A stretch of DNA of 53,169 nt from Clostridiaceae bacterium (lineage in GTDB: Bacteria; Bacillota; Clostridia; Oscillospirales; Acutalibacteraceae): assembly GCA_016287385.1 (NCBI GenBank), contig JAEEWM010000025.1:1-53169 (forward strand), written 5' to 3'. Below, in pieces: positions 28,144 to 36,700 of the stretch. The notes beneath the pieces were generated by a model, which saw only the letters and a list, made by a program, of their open reading frames with translations, was not told the DNA's origin and did no database searches. The number at the start of each line of letters is the position of its first letter. The first letter of the stretch is position 1. The position numbers were made by a program, and so were the translations under genes.

Positions 28144-28204
28144 ACATGAGCTTACGTTTTCTCGAGTCACACTTAAAAGGATAAGGAATGCGCATATAAT
28201 ATGA

Positions 28205-28244
28205 GCCTCGGACAGCCGTAACCGTCCGAGGCTTCTTCGTTCTT
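28205..28244 (+). terminator. Second terminator hairpin with T-rich tail
   Basis: GCCTCGGAC (28205-28213) pairs with GTCCGAGGC (28224-28232), followed by TTCTTCGTTCTT. On the minus strand it may also end the racemase transcript, which stops at 28318. Confidence 0.65.
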
Positions 28245-28317
28245 ATCCGGTAGTATCTACGGAATCGGCGCATTGATATGCGTATATAACACTAAAAACG
28301 AAACAAAAAGAGGATTA

Positions 28318-29103
28318 TCATAAAAATCCGTAATACGGCATTTGTGTGACCGTGGATTTTACATATTTTATCAAGGTAATGGCATCATAAACCGGAAGAT
28401 TTTGCTCTGCTTGTATACGGTGAGCATAAGTAGGCATATCCGTGCACTCAAGTAGTATTGCGCCTATATTTGGGTTTTCCTTAATCATTTTATCCGCTAT
28501 ACCGGAAAGCTCATCCCCGAGCAGGGCATAATCAAGACCGCCCTTTCCGGTCAAAATATTGGGAAACTCCTTTTCATCCTGTGCGCCGTATACCACACAG
28601 CGTTTTTGCATTTCTGTGCTGATTCCGCACGATTCAAAAAGCGAAGGGGTCAGGGTGTTCTTGTTCGCAGTCATAATGCCGACTTTCTGATTCGATTTCA
28701 GCCCCACAAGAATCCACGGCACCTGGACCATAGCCGACAGATAGCAGGGAACATCTAATCGGTCGGCAACCAGCTTCTGATAATGTCCGAAAAAACCACA
28801 GTTGGCGCATATTGCCCGGCAACCGTCAGTTTCAAGTTGTTTTGCGGCGGCAATAATGTTTTCAACTATGCTCATATCGCCCGCCAGAACATTATCTATA
28901 CCCGAGCCCTTTACTTCAATGAATTTTACCGGAAAATCGTAGGTATATGCGTTGGAAACATTTCCGGGGAAAAAGGGCAAATGCGCCCAAAGCTGCAGTA
29001 TGCCTATCGGGAATCCGTTCATAAGCTGACCTGTTGTTGTATCATATCGGCGATTTGGTGTATCAGGACCTATATATCCATAGTTTCTGATTATATCGGA
29101 CAT
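28318..29103 (-). CDS. Asp/Glu-racemase superfamily protein
   Basis: 261 aa, cytoplasmic. The two-cysteine arrangement of cofactor-independent aspartate/glutamate/hydantoin racemases is visible: Cys102 in ANCGFFGH and Cys220 in LLECTDMPTYA. A Rossmann-like pattern (VGIMTANKNTLTPSLF) lies between them. Its ATG overlaps the stop of the upstream opine-dehydrogenase gene by one base (TAATG), so the two are translationally coupled. It would make a D-amino acid or act on a related alpha-amino or imino acid, supplying or consuming the substrate of the dehydrogenase. The actual substrate is not readable. Confidence 0.83.
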   Translation of the reverse strand: MSDIIRNYGYIGPDTPNRRYDTTTGQLMNGFPIGILQLWAHLPFFPGNVSNAYTYDFPVKFIEVKGSGIDNVLAGDMSIVENIIAAAKQLETDGCRAICANCGFFGHYQKLVADRLDVPCYLSAMVQVPWILVGLKSNQKVGIMTANKNTLTPSLFESCGISTEMQKRCVVYGAQDEKEFPNILTGKGGLDYALLGDELSGIADKMIKENPNIGAILLECTDMPTYAHRIQAEQNLPVYDAITLIKYVKSTVTQMPYYGFL

Positions 29104-30209
29104 TACTTTTCACCTGTGTGAACATATTTAAGAAGAGTCTCCTTATTCATGCCGGAAATGCCGAGTTGTTCAAGACTTCTTCCCTCTTTACGCCAATCTT
29201 TTTCATGGACCACATTGATAATGTCAATAAACCCATTAGTCAGTGGCATCGGTACTCCGAGAAGTTCTCCGATAGCCGCCCAAGGCACCAGCCCAAACGG
29301 AATATCCTCGGTTAAGTACCTGCTGTTTATGTCATTCGGTCCGCAAATCGGGGTAAGACCGATAGAACCATGTCCTTCCTTATAAAGATCCTGCCAAGAC
29401 CACTCGTAATCGTCCGGTCTGCCGGCGAAATCTTCCATAGGACGAAGATTATATCCAAGCACGTTGCCGAGCGCCTTGCGTTCTTTATCCATTGCAATAT
29501 TCAATCGGCAAGCAGACGGCGTCCAACCGTGCTCATACAGGAAGAAATTAACCTGCGGGCTTTCGATCCTTGAAATGTTGAAAAGAACAGGACCTGCGTG
29601 CCAATCGGGATTAACGATGGCGAGTCCACATTCAAGAACATCGGTGTATATCTTTTCAAACGGAAAGAGGTCTTCACGCATTTCGTCAATCAAATCAGCG
29701 CCCTTATCTGCCGGTAAAAAAGCAATATTTATCGGGTTTCTTCCGAAAACATTTACGGTATCAGAGCCTTTTGAAACAAGTCTCGCATCGTAAGGAAGGT
29801 TGTTGGCGTCAGCAAATATCGGGCAATCAGGTCCGTCAAGTTCCTTTTTAAGAACAAGTGCGGAAAAGGCGCCCGGAAAAGTAACTATAATCTGATCTTT
29901 TTTAACATGACCTTTTAAAAGTTTGGCATAGCCGCTGTGAGCAAATGCAGGAGCGACAATGCAAATATAATGACAACCGCTTACCGCCCTTTCAATATTA
30001 TCTGTAACATCATGAAGAGTAACAGGTCCCTGCAGCTCTTTTATATTACCTTGCAGGAAAATTGTTTTTGTTTCAAAAACCTTTTTCATATTGTTTTTGA
30101 ATTGCGGCATCTCATAAAGTGTTACGGTATGACCTTTAAGCGCCAATTCTGCCGCCATAGTGTGAGCGCCGTTACCGCCGCCCAAGATTGCTATTTTTTT
30201 AGGTGTCAT
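29103..30209 (-). CDS. Opine/octopine-dehydrogenase family NAD(P)-dependent oxidoreductase
   Basis: 368 aa. ATG at 30209 is chosen because AAAGGGAAG lies 5 bases before it and the protein then starts with the dinucleotide-binding strand KKIAILGGGNGAH (residues 4-16); an earlier in-frame ATG at 30236 would encode a charged tail and include the ribosome binding site. The C-terminal catalytic domain contains NPDWHAGPVLFN, with the His expected in octopine/nopaline dehydrogenases, then GWTPSACRLN. Members join an amino acid and an alpha-keto acid by reductive condensation, or the reverse. It is the first gene of a two-gene unit with the racemase. A 13-bp palindrome (30230-30242) lies just upstream. 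Confidence 0.87.
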   Translation of the reverse strand: MTPKKIAILGGGNGAHTMAAELALKGHTVTLYEMPQFKNNMKKVFETKTIFLQGNIKELQGPVTLHDVTDNIERAVSGCHYICIVAPAFAHSGYAKLLKGHVKKDQIIVTFPGAFSALVLKKELDGPDCPIFADANNLPYDARLVSKGSDTVNVFGRNPINIAFLPADKGADLIDEMREDLFPFEKIYTDVLECGLAIVNPDWHAGPVLFNISRIESPQVNFFLYEHGWTPSACRLNIAMDKERKALGNVLGYNLRPMEDFAGRPDDYEWSWQDLYKEGHGSIGLTPICGPNDINSRYLTEDIPFGLVPWAAIGELLGVPMPLTNGFIDIINVVHEKDWRKEGRSLEQLGISGMNKETLLKYVHTGEK

Positions 30210-30229
30210 AAAAACTTCCCTTTCTTTTG

Positions 30230-30242
30230 CCGACAATGTCGG
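30230..30242. promoter_or_regulatory. Palindromic operator candidate
   Basis: CCGACAATGTCGG: 6-bp arms around one base. It lies between a TATAAT-like box on the minus strand (30251-30246) and the ribosome binding site of the opine-dehydrogenase gene, a position suited to a repressor. Confidence 0.35.
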
Positions 30243-30396
30243 GTTATTATAAGTATATACTATATCAGCATTCCGCGCTTTTCTACTTAATAATTGTCAT
30301 AAAGTTTGCAAATATTAACTTTTTCCTGCTCTTGCGTTTCCATTTCATTTTGTATGTGTTATTATGTGTAAAAAGGGAATTTGAGAGGAAGAAAAA

Positions 30397-31215
30397 TTGA
30401 AAAACTTACAGAACCTGCACACCCATTCAACCTTTGACCACGGCGTCAATACCCCTGTGGAAACCATAACCGCCGCAATAGCAAAGGGCTTTGATTCAAT
30501 CGGCTTTTCCGGGCACGCCTACACGTCTTACAGTACGAATAATCTTTGTATGACGCCGGACAAGACAGAGGAGTATAAAAAGGAAATCTTACGGTGTAAA
30601 AAAGAGTATGCCGGGATAATCGGCGTGTACCTCGGTCTTGAGTTCGACATGTATTCGGATACTCCCACGAACGGGTACGATTACATAATCGGCGCCTGTC
30701 ACTACCTTAAAATGGGCACGGACTATCTGTGTATTGATACCGATGAAAGCCACTACCGAAAAATCATAGATGAATACTTTGGCGGCGACGGCTTGCGTCT
30801 TGCAAAGGAATACTTTCGTCAGGTATCTATGCTTCCGAAATTTGCAAAAACTGATATTTTGGCGCATTTTGACCTCATAGCGAAAAATGTCGACAGAGCT
30901 TCCTTTTTTGATTATCAGGGCAAGGAATACATATCGGCGGCAACAGAGGCGCTTGAAGCTCTGAAAAAAGATGTGCCGCTTTTTGAGATAAACACCGGCG
31001 GTGTGGTGCGCGGGTACAGAAAAACGCCATACCCTATGCTTACGCTTATTAAAGAAATGAAGCGGCTCGGATACGGCGCGGTCATTTCGTCAGACTGCCA
31101 CGACGCCCGTTTTCTCGACGCTTACTTTGAAGATGCCGCCCGGCTTCTTAAAGAGGCGGGTTTTAAAGAAAAATATATTCTGAGCGACAGTGGCTTTAAG
31201 GCGGTCAGGCTGTAA
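30397..31215 (+). CDS. PHP-domain histidinol-phosphatase-like protein
   Basis: 272 aa; the start is a TTG at 30397, after GAGAGGAAG. Metal-site motifs of the HisJ/HisK-type PHP family are present: LHTHSTFDHG (7-16), GFSGHAYTS, YLGLEFDMY, IIGACHYL, ILAHFDL and ISSDCHDARF. The length fits the histidinol-phosphatase subgroup (~270 aa). It is not beside other histidine genes, so it may supply the missing HisB-type activity or act on another phosphate ester. A shared terminator follows at 31214-31253. Confidence 0.85.
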   Translation: MKNLQNLHTHSTFDHGVNTPVETITAAIAKGFDSIGFSGHAYTSYSTNNLCMTPDKTEEYKKEILRCKKEYAGIIGVYLGLEFDMYSDTPTNGYDYIIGACHYLKMGTDYLCIDTDESHYRKIIDEYFGGDGLRLAKEYFRQVSMLPKFAKTDILAHFDLIAKNVDRASFFDYQGKEYISAATEALEALKKDVPLFEINTGGVVRGYRKTPYPMLTLIKEMKRLGYGAVISSDCHDARFLDAYFEDAARLLKEAGFKEKYILSDSGFKAVRL

Positions 31216-31253
31216 AAGTAAAACCGACGGAGAACTCCGTCGGTTTTACTTTT
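31214..31253. terminator. Bidirectional terminator
   Basis: AGTAAAACCGACGGA (31217-31231) pairs perfectly with TCCGTCGGTTTTACT (31236-31250) across GAAC, with A-runs before and T-runs after. It serves the PHP gene on the + strand and the AraC gene, whose stop at 31246-31248 lies within the stem, on the minus strand. Confidence 0.85.
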
Positions 31254-32073
31254 TCGATAAGCTCTTTCGCGGCGACTCGTTGGTCATTTTCAAGTATGCG
31301 CGATAGAATGATGAATAATCGTTAAAGCCGGCTTTATAACATGCTTCCGAAAGCGACATACCGTTTGAATACGCCTTTCGCACCAGCGCTATGCGCTTGT
31401 AGGAAACGTAGCGGTTTATGGTATATCCGGTATTCTTTTTGAAAATCTTGCAGAGATATGGCTTTGCAAGGAAAAACCGTTTCGCAATATCGTCGAGGGA
31501 TATTTTTTCGGTGACGTTATCGTTTATATATCCGATAATATCGTTGATTTTGCCCGGCGAGTAATCTGAGGCACACTTATTTTCGACGTGCTTATTGATG
31601 TTGTAAAGTAATTCGATTATGACGCCGCATATGACGCTTTTAGGTGCGTTTTCCTCGCGGCAGTATTTATCCATACGCAGGAAAACATCAGCTATTCCGT
31701 ATTTTTTCACGGTATCCGCCGGGATGACGTTATCGCCCCCGAGATTACGGTTAAATACCATTTGAGCAAACTCGGTGCAGTTGTTTTTTATAAAGAAATC
31801 AAGATCGACCATAAGCAGTAGATATTCGCAGTTTTTATTGCTGTTCATAATACTTCTGTGAAGCTCGTTATTGCCTACAAGCAGTATGTCGTCCGGCGAT
31901 ATGTGTATGAGCTTACCTTCTATATCGTAATTGACGTTGCCGCCTAACAGCATAAAGATCGAAAACAGGTCTTTGTCTATATGCGGGGCGGAAGTACTGC
32001 CTCTGCCTGAAAAATGTATGTATGAAAAGCCGTATTTTTTACTTTTGCATTCGGCACAGATATTATTTTTCAT
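31246..32073 (-). CDS. AraC-family transcriptional regulator behind eutH
   Basis: 275 aa. ATG at 32073 is chosen because GGAGG lies 6 bases upstream; a longer in-frame start at 32127 lies further inside eutH without a good site. An N-terminal cupin-like sensor region (~10-120) is followed by a C-terminal double helix-turn-helix (~170-270): ISLDDIAKRFFLAKPYLCKI and SLSEACYKAGFNDYSSFYRA. The gene overlaps the end of eutH by 11 bases, so it is made from the same mRNA and probably controls that transporter. Confidence 0.88.
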   Translation of the reverse strand: MKNNICAECKSKKYGFSYIHFSGRGSTSAPHIDKDLFSIFMLLGGNVNYDIEGKLIHISPDDILLVGNNELHRSIMNSNKNCEYLLLMVDLDFFIKNNCTEFAQMVFNRNLGGDNVIPADTVKKYGIADVFLRMDKYCREENAPKSVICGVIIELLYNINKHVENKCASDYSPGKINDIIGYINDNVTEKISLDDIAKRFFLAKPYLCKIFKKNTGYTINRYVSYKRIALVRKAYSNGMSLSEACYKAGFNDYSSFYRAYLKMTNESPRKSLSKK

Positions 32074-33163
32074 CTTTTTCCTCCGTAAGCACCGACTTAC
32101 CGACCTTTTTATATATAAAATCCGCAAATATGACCGCGGTTATTCCTCCGACGAGTTTAGCAACGACCACCTGACCGAGATATGCGCCGTCAAACGCAAG
32201 CGTAAAGGCGAGGTGGTCGGCTATGACAAACGAGCCCGAAACGGCAAACGCACAGTTGAGCACCGCACCCTTTTTATCCATATCCTTCATCATTTCAAAA
32301 GTAGGAACATTTGACGCCATTGAAGAAATAAAGCCGAGAGTTGATTTTTCGTTCACTTTAAGCAGCCTTGAAAGAAGTCCGAGAGGCCTTTTCAGCAGGA
32401 GCGAAAGAATTTTGAGTAACGGAAAAGCTCCGGACAGCGCCACCGCGCATTTAAGACAAATTTCGGCACCTTCTTCAAATGTGCCGAGACCTTTTACAAT
32501 TTCATACCCGGTTAAAAACCGAATCATTCCAAAAGCGAGTCCCGCAGATACAAGTACCTTAATAAATAATCCGAACCATTTGAAAGCTCTGATACAAGCT
32601 TTTGGAAAAAACAAAAGAGTCAATGAAAGAATACCGGCGAAAGCAGTGAGCGGTATGAGATTTATAAGAACCGCCGTTGTGGATATACCGCCTATAAGTC
32701 CGCCTGCAAGACAGCCAAGCGGGACGGTTACTATGCCGCACAAAAGTCCGAGCGTAAATTCCTTTTGATGTTTTCCGCCGAGATAACCGACGGCGAAGGG
32801 TACGGTAAACGATATAGTCGCACCCATCATCGAGCCGATAACAAGCCCGTTGAAGGCGCCAAGCGACTCCGACTTACATACGGCTTTTGCCAATTGCGCG
32901 CCGCCCATATCGTTGGCGAAAACAGAGGAGGTCAGCACCGAGGGGTCTATTCCGGCTTTCGTGTATACAAAATTAAAAAGCGGAGTCATAATATCAGCAA
33001 GAAACGGCGCGAGCACTATCATTCCCGTCATCGTGAGCAGCAGCGTTCCAAGAAGGTTTATACCTTTTTCAAACTCTGTCCCGAGCCCGAGCTTATTACC
33101 TATAAGGCGGTCAAACAGCCCAATCAACGCAAAAAACAGCATGACCCATAAAATTATCCGCAC
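32063..33163 (-). CDS. eutH: EutH-like ethanolamine permease
   Basis: 366 aa integral membrane protein with about ten hydrophobic segments. It starts at a GTG (33163) behind AAGGTGA. EutH-typical stretches are LAPFLADIMTPLFNFVYTKA, the SSVFANDMGGAQLAK block, IGSMMGATISFTVPFAVG and FISSMASNVPTFEMMKDMDK. EutH brings ethanolamine into the cell. The protein is somewhat shorter than enterobacterial EutH (about 400 aa). No ethanolamine lyase, reactivase or microcompartment gene is in the window, so the transporter stands alone with its AraC regulator. A consensus promoter lies at 33204-33232. Confidence 0.85.
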   Translation of the reverse strand: MRIILWVMLFFALIGLFDRLIGNKLGLGTEFEKGINLLGTLLLTMTGMIVLAPFLADIMTPLFNFVYTKAGIDPSVLTSSVFANDMGGAQLAKAVCKSESLGAFNGLVIGSMMGATISFTVPFAVGYLGGKHQKEFTLGLLCGIVTVPLGCLAGGLIGGISTTAVLINLIPLTAFAGILSLTLLFFPKACIRAFKWFGLFIKVLVSAGLAFGMIRFLTGYEIVKGLGTFEEGAEICLKCAVALSGAFPLLKILSLLLKRPLGLLSRLLKVNEKSTLGFISSMASNVPTFEMMKDMDKKGAVLNCAFAVSGSFVIADHLAFTLAFDGAYLGQVVVAKLVGGITAVIFADFIYKKVGKSVLTEEKDEK

Positions 33164-33203
33164 ACTATCACCTTAAAATACGCAATATAATTGTCGATTC
33201 TAA

Positions 33204-33232
33204 ATTATATGTCTGTATTTTTCGATTGTCAA
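33204..33232 (-). promoter_or_regulatory. Consensus sigma-70 promoter for eutH
   Basis: Minus strand: -35 TTGACA (33232-33227), exactly 17 bases, -10 TATAAT (33209-33204). Both boxes are perfect. The predicted leader is only ~35 bases, leaving no room for a riboswitch. Confidence 0.8.
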
Positions 33233-33303
33233 CAGTATTTTTATCCGCCGATATGCAATCGAAGTTAAAGGACGGTTTTGCGGGATATCCGTTAAAATAA
33301 CGA

Positions 33304-33364
33304 AAGCCCCCGGTGCAGGCACCGCTTAATTCGGTCGGAAGAGCAGGGAACGTTCCGGGGGCTT
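33304..33364. ncRNA. Possible structured RNA element of unknown type
   Basis: AAGCCCCCGG (33304-33313) pairs perfectly with CCGGGGGCTT (33355-33364). Inside are a small GGTG/CACC hairpin and a GCTT...GAGC arm (33324-33344) that looks like a tRNA D-arm. The sequence stands out by its G+C richness from AT-rich flanks. I cannot match it to a known RNA family; it could be a decayed tRNA or just a strong hairpin. Confidence 0.3.
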
Positions 33365-33755
33365 GGCGCTCACTCCACGACCGGAAAACGAGGATATAAA
33401 ATACTGAAAATAAATTTTTGATGTAAAAATATTCCATATTGTTTGCTTGAAAAATCACATTTGCCGCAAACGGGGGTATGTGCGATACTATTCTTTTTGA
33501 TTATGAAATTCGCCGTATATTTATTGACAAAATCGGGCATTTTATAATATTTTGCTGCCGAGAAGCGGAAAATCTCATATAATTCGTGAAAGGGAGAATT
33601 TTGCGCGATAGAACGTCTTAAAACCCAATTATGACAAAATTTTTATATTTTTTTACAGAATTCTTATAGCATTTCAAGTTGCACCTTTGGTAGAATAATA
33701 GCGGATACCCATCTTCGTTTTCCTACTTAATTTAAAAAATGAGGTGTATTTGATT

Positions 33756-36700
33756 ATGAAAAAAAGAGTTGTTTCCGCATTGATGTCGGTCGTAATGGCG
33801 TTTACCTGCATGGTTGCGCTGACGCTTGTTGTGAACACGGCGGCGCCGATTAGTGCGTCGGCAACGACAGACACTAAAAAAGCAATTTATGTTGGCCCCA
33901 GCGAGTCCGGTCAACATAATATTGTCAATGTCTTTGTGCCTTTCAATTTGAAAGACTATGATTCGACGACCGGTCAGCACTACATAAAGGTTAAACTCAA
34001 AGCGAGAATGCTTGGGGGAACCAAGCCGGTGCTCGGAAGACTTATCGGTGCATCTAACGGCGGTGTATCCGCGCAGTATCCGTCGACCACCGTAAATACC
34101 AGCGGAAACACCACCTATAACTCCTCCACCGGTTATTTTGAGAGCGATTTTATCAGCGTTTGGATCGGCTCATCCAACCAGACTTACCACAGCGGTCAGT
34201 CGGATGAAAAGTGTGAGGGCATTACGATAGGCAACGCTCAGCATAAGACCACCGCCGGTTCCACGACAAACACGGTAATAGACGCTGACTGGAACGCTTC
34301 GTTTATTTTCACCGACGTTGTCTTTGAATTCTATAACAGTTCAAAGACACTCATTAACAGTAATATCGCACCCGCAATTGACGAAGAGCATTTTAACGGT
34401 GACGCGCAATACTTTTTCCGTGATATTGTATCCACCAACGGCGCGTGCACGGGCAATGAGCACCTTTTTGAAGCACCGAAAGATATGTGGAGCATTGATA
34501 CTTCGTATTCAAAGGTAAAGCTTATTGATGTTCCCGCCGATTACTGTAACGGCAACTCCGGTGTCACCTTCAATTCCGTCGCGGCTACTTCGACGACAAT
34601 AGCGCACTATACAAGCCCGAGTTACAGCGACCTTAAATTCGCGGCGCTTCCCGGCGGTGGATATGAGGTAATCAGCGATATAACAAAGAAAATGGTGGTT
34701 ATCTCGGAAAACGTATCCGGCGGCAGAAGAAATGCCAACATAGCTATCCCGCTGTATCTTGATCAGTGGTGGGCTACGGCTGAAGCGCCTAATGTGGCGT
34801 CATATAGATGCTATGTAAAGGTAACCGCTAACATTAAGCGCCTTTCGGGAAGCGGCAAGCCAATGCTTACTCGTGTTCTCGGCGATACCCGGACTTACAA
34901 AACTTTCGGCTCGCCTGCCTGCGCATGGAATACCACATCCGGTGAATCCGGTTTGGAATATACGACGTATAATGCTTCAACCGGCGAGTTTGTCGGTTGG
35001 GTGAGACTCTGGCGCGGTTCACGGGGACAGTTGTTCCCTAACGGCTTAAACGAAATTGTTGTAATCGGCAACTCCGAAATAGGTGCGGACAGTACGGATA
35101 ACAGCTTTACATCTTCCTTTGCCGTTACCGATATACAGCTCGATTTATACGGAAGCGACGGGTCTACTCATACGTCGCTTGTCAAATCGGATATAGCGCC
35201 GCATTTTTCCGCTGATACGCTTAATGATGACAGTTATGCCTATATCGGCGCTTCATCCACTACCACCTCACATTCCGATGACAACGGTCGCAGTCTTGCA
35301 AGAGCATCCGGCAGAAAATGGTCGGTTTGCGGCGATCCTTATATGGTGAATGTTTACGATGTGACGAGTTGTTTTGCAAGCGGACACAGCGTTTCGCATA
35401 ATCCCGAAACCTCGACAAGCATAGAGCATTACCACTGCGCGACCTGCGGCAAAAATTATGCAGATCCGTATGGCAACGTTGAGATTGCGGACATATCAGC
35501 TGCACAAAAGCTGATTCTTGTGCGCAGTACGGGTGCTACTGCGGTAAATGCCATTATGCCGCTTGATTTTCAGGACGCGGTTGATGATTCTGACGGCGAC
35601 GCCACATATAACTATTATTTGTTCAGATGTAAAATGAAGATATTCGGTGATAAAATGCCGGTTCTCTCGGTTATGCGAGCTGATGACAGCTCAATAGCAG
35701 GCGCGTGGACGGAGATAGGTTACAGCACCTATGGAACGGGCAGCCCGCTGTTTACCTCTTACGACGATGCGACCGGCATATACACCGCCGTTATAAAGCT
35801 TCAAATCAGCGACGGTAATGATTACGACGCGTATAGCAGGCGTGAGCCGAACACGATGGCGCATCATGCCATACTGCTTGGCAACGGTAAGTATCAGGCG
35901 GGTTACGATCCGAGAGATACAAGCTATTTTTCATCCTTTGCGTTTACAAACCCTGAGCTTTATAAGCTTTCAAGTATGAATGATCCTGCATCGATTACCG
36001 GCAATGACCTGTGCGCTAATGTTACGGATAAATCGTTGAATACCGCAAGTACATACAGGTTTTCCGCAGCGGCGGGTTCTGCTGACAGATCCGTGAACAA
36101 TGTTATGGCGGCTCCGGTAGGCAAGTGGAGTTTCACTTCGACATATTGGGCAATCAATAACAATATCCCCGAGGGATTCTTTGAGGGCACTGTTCAGCCT
36201 AAAATGTTGAAATGGGCCGGATATAACAGTTCAAGTTCTCAAATTGCCGTGAGAGATGAAGTGTTCTTGGAGAAAGGCGCGACTTATCAATTCGATATGG
36301 ATTATCGCGCGTTTAACGGAACTATACCCTATATAAGTCTTTGCTATTCAAGCGGCTCGTATGCAGACGCCGTTGTTACTCCTACCGCCGATAATGTGGA
36401 TGGTTCACATATGTCGGTTCAGTTTACAATGCCGTCTGATGCGAGGACTACCGGCGACGGCAATTTCAGACTTTGTCTCGGAATCAACTGGGAAGGCAGA
36501 AACATGTCAAATGTATATTATGCCAACCTGTCACTTTGCAAAGTGGAGGGAGGAGTCGTTACCGGCAGGAACAGGTTTGCAAGCGGTGATTTTGCTTTCG
36601 GTTCAATCGGCAGTATAACAAGCTCTAATTACAACTCGAATTTCTTCGGGTATGTTGATCCGGCAAACGCTTATAAATATACTGAAAACAGATTTATGGC

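Larger units (their letters stand above)
27971..28317. other. Gene-free stretch between two convergent genes
   Basis: It contains two strong hairpins (listed separately). Bases 27971-28097 hold no open frame with a ribosome binding site; the only frames are under about 15 codons. Confidence 0.6.
33164..33755. other. Divergent intergenic region between eutH and the first beta-helix gene
   Basis: 592 bases, largely AT-rich, with the eutH promoter (33204-33232), a GC-rich structured element (33304-33364) and no open frame with a ribosome binding site. A TTGACA (33524) and TATAAT (33543) pair lies upstream of the + strand gene, but with a spacer of only 13 bases. Confidence 0.6.

Noticed and set aside
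28146-28184. 12-codon frame between the two terminators
   Set aside because: Too short, without a ribosome binding site, and placed between terminator hairpins.
33312-33420. A tRNA gene suggested by the D-arm-like sequence
   Set aside because: No anticodon stem-loop, T-arm or matching acceptor stem can be drawn; kept only as a structural oddity.
33524-33548. TTGACA/TATAAT pair as promoter of beta-helix protein A
   Set aside because: The spacer is only 13 bases, too short for a normal sigma-70 promoter.
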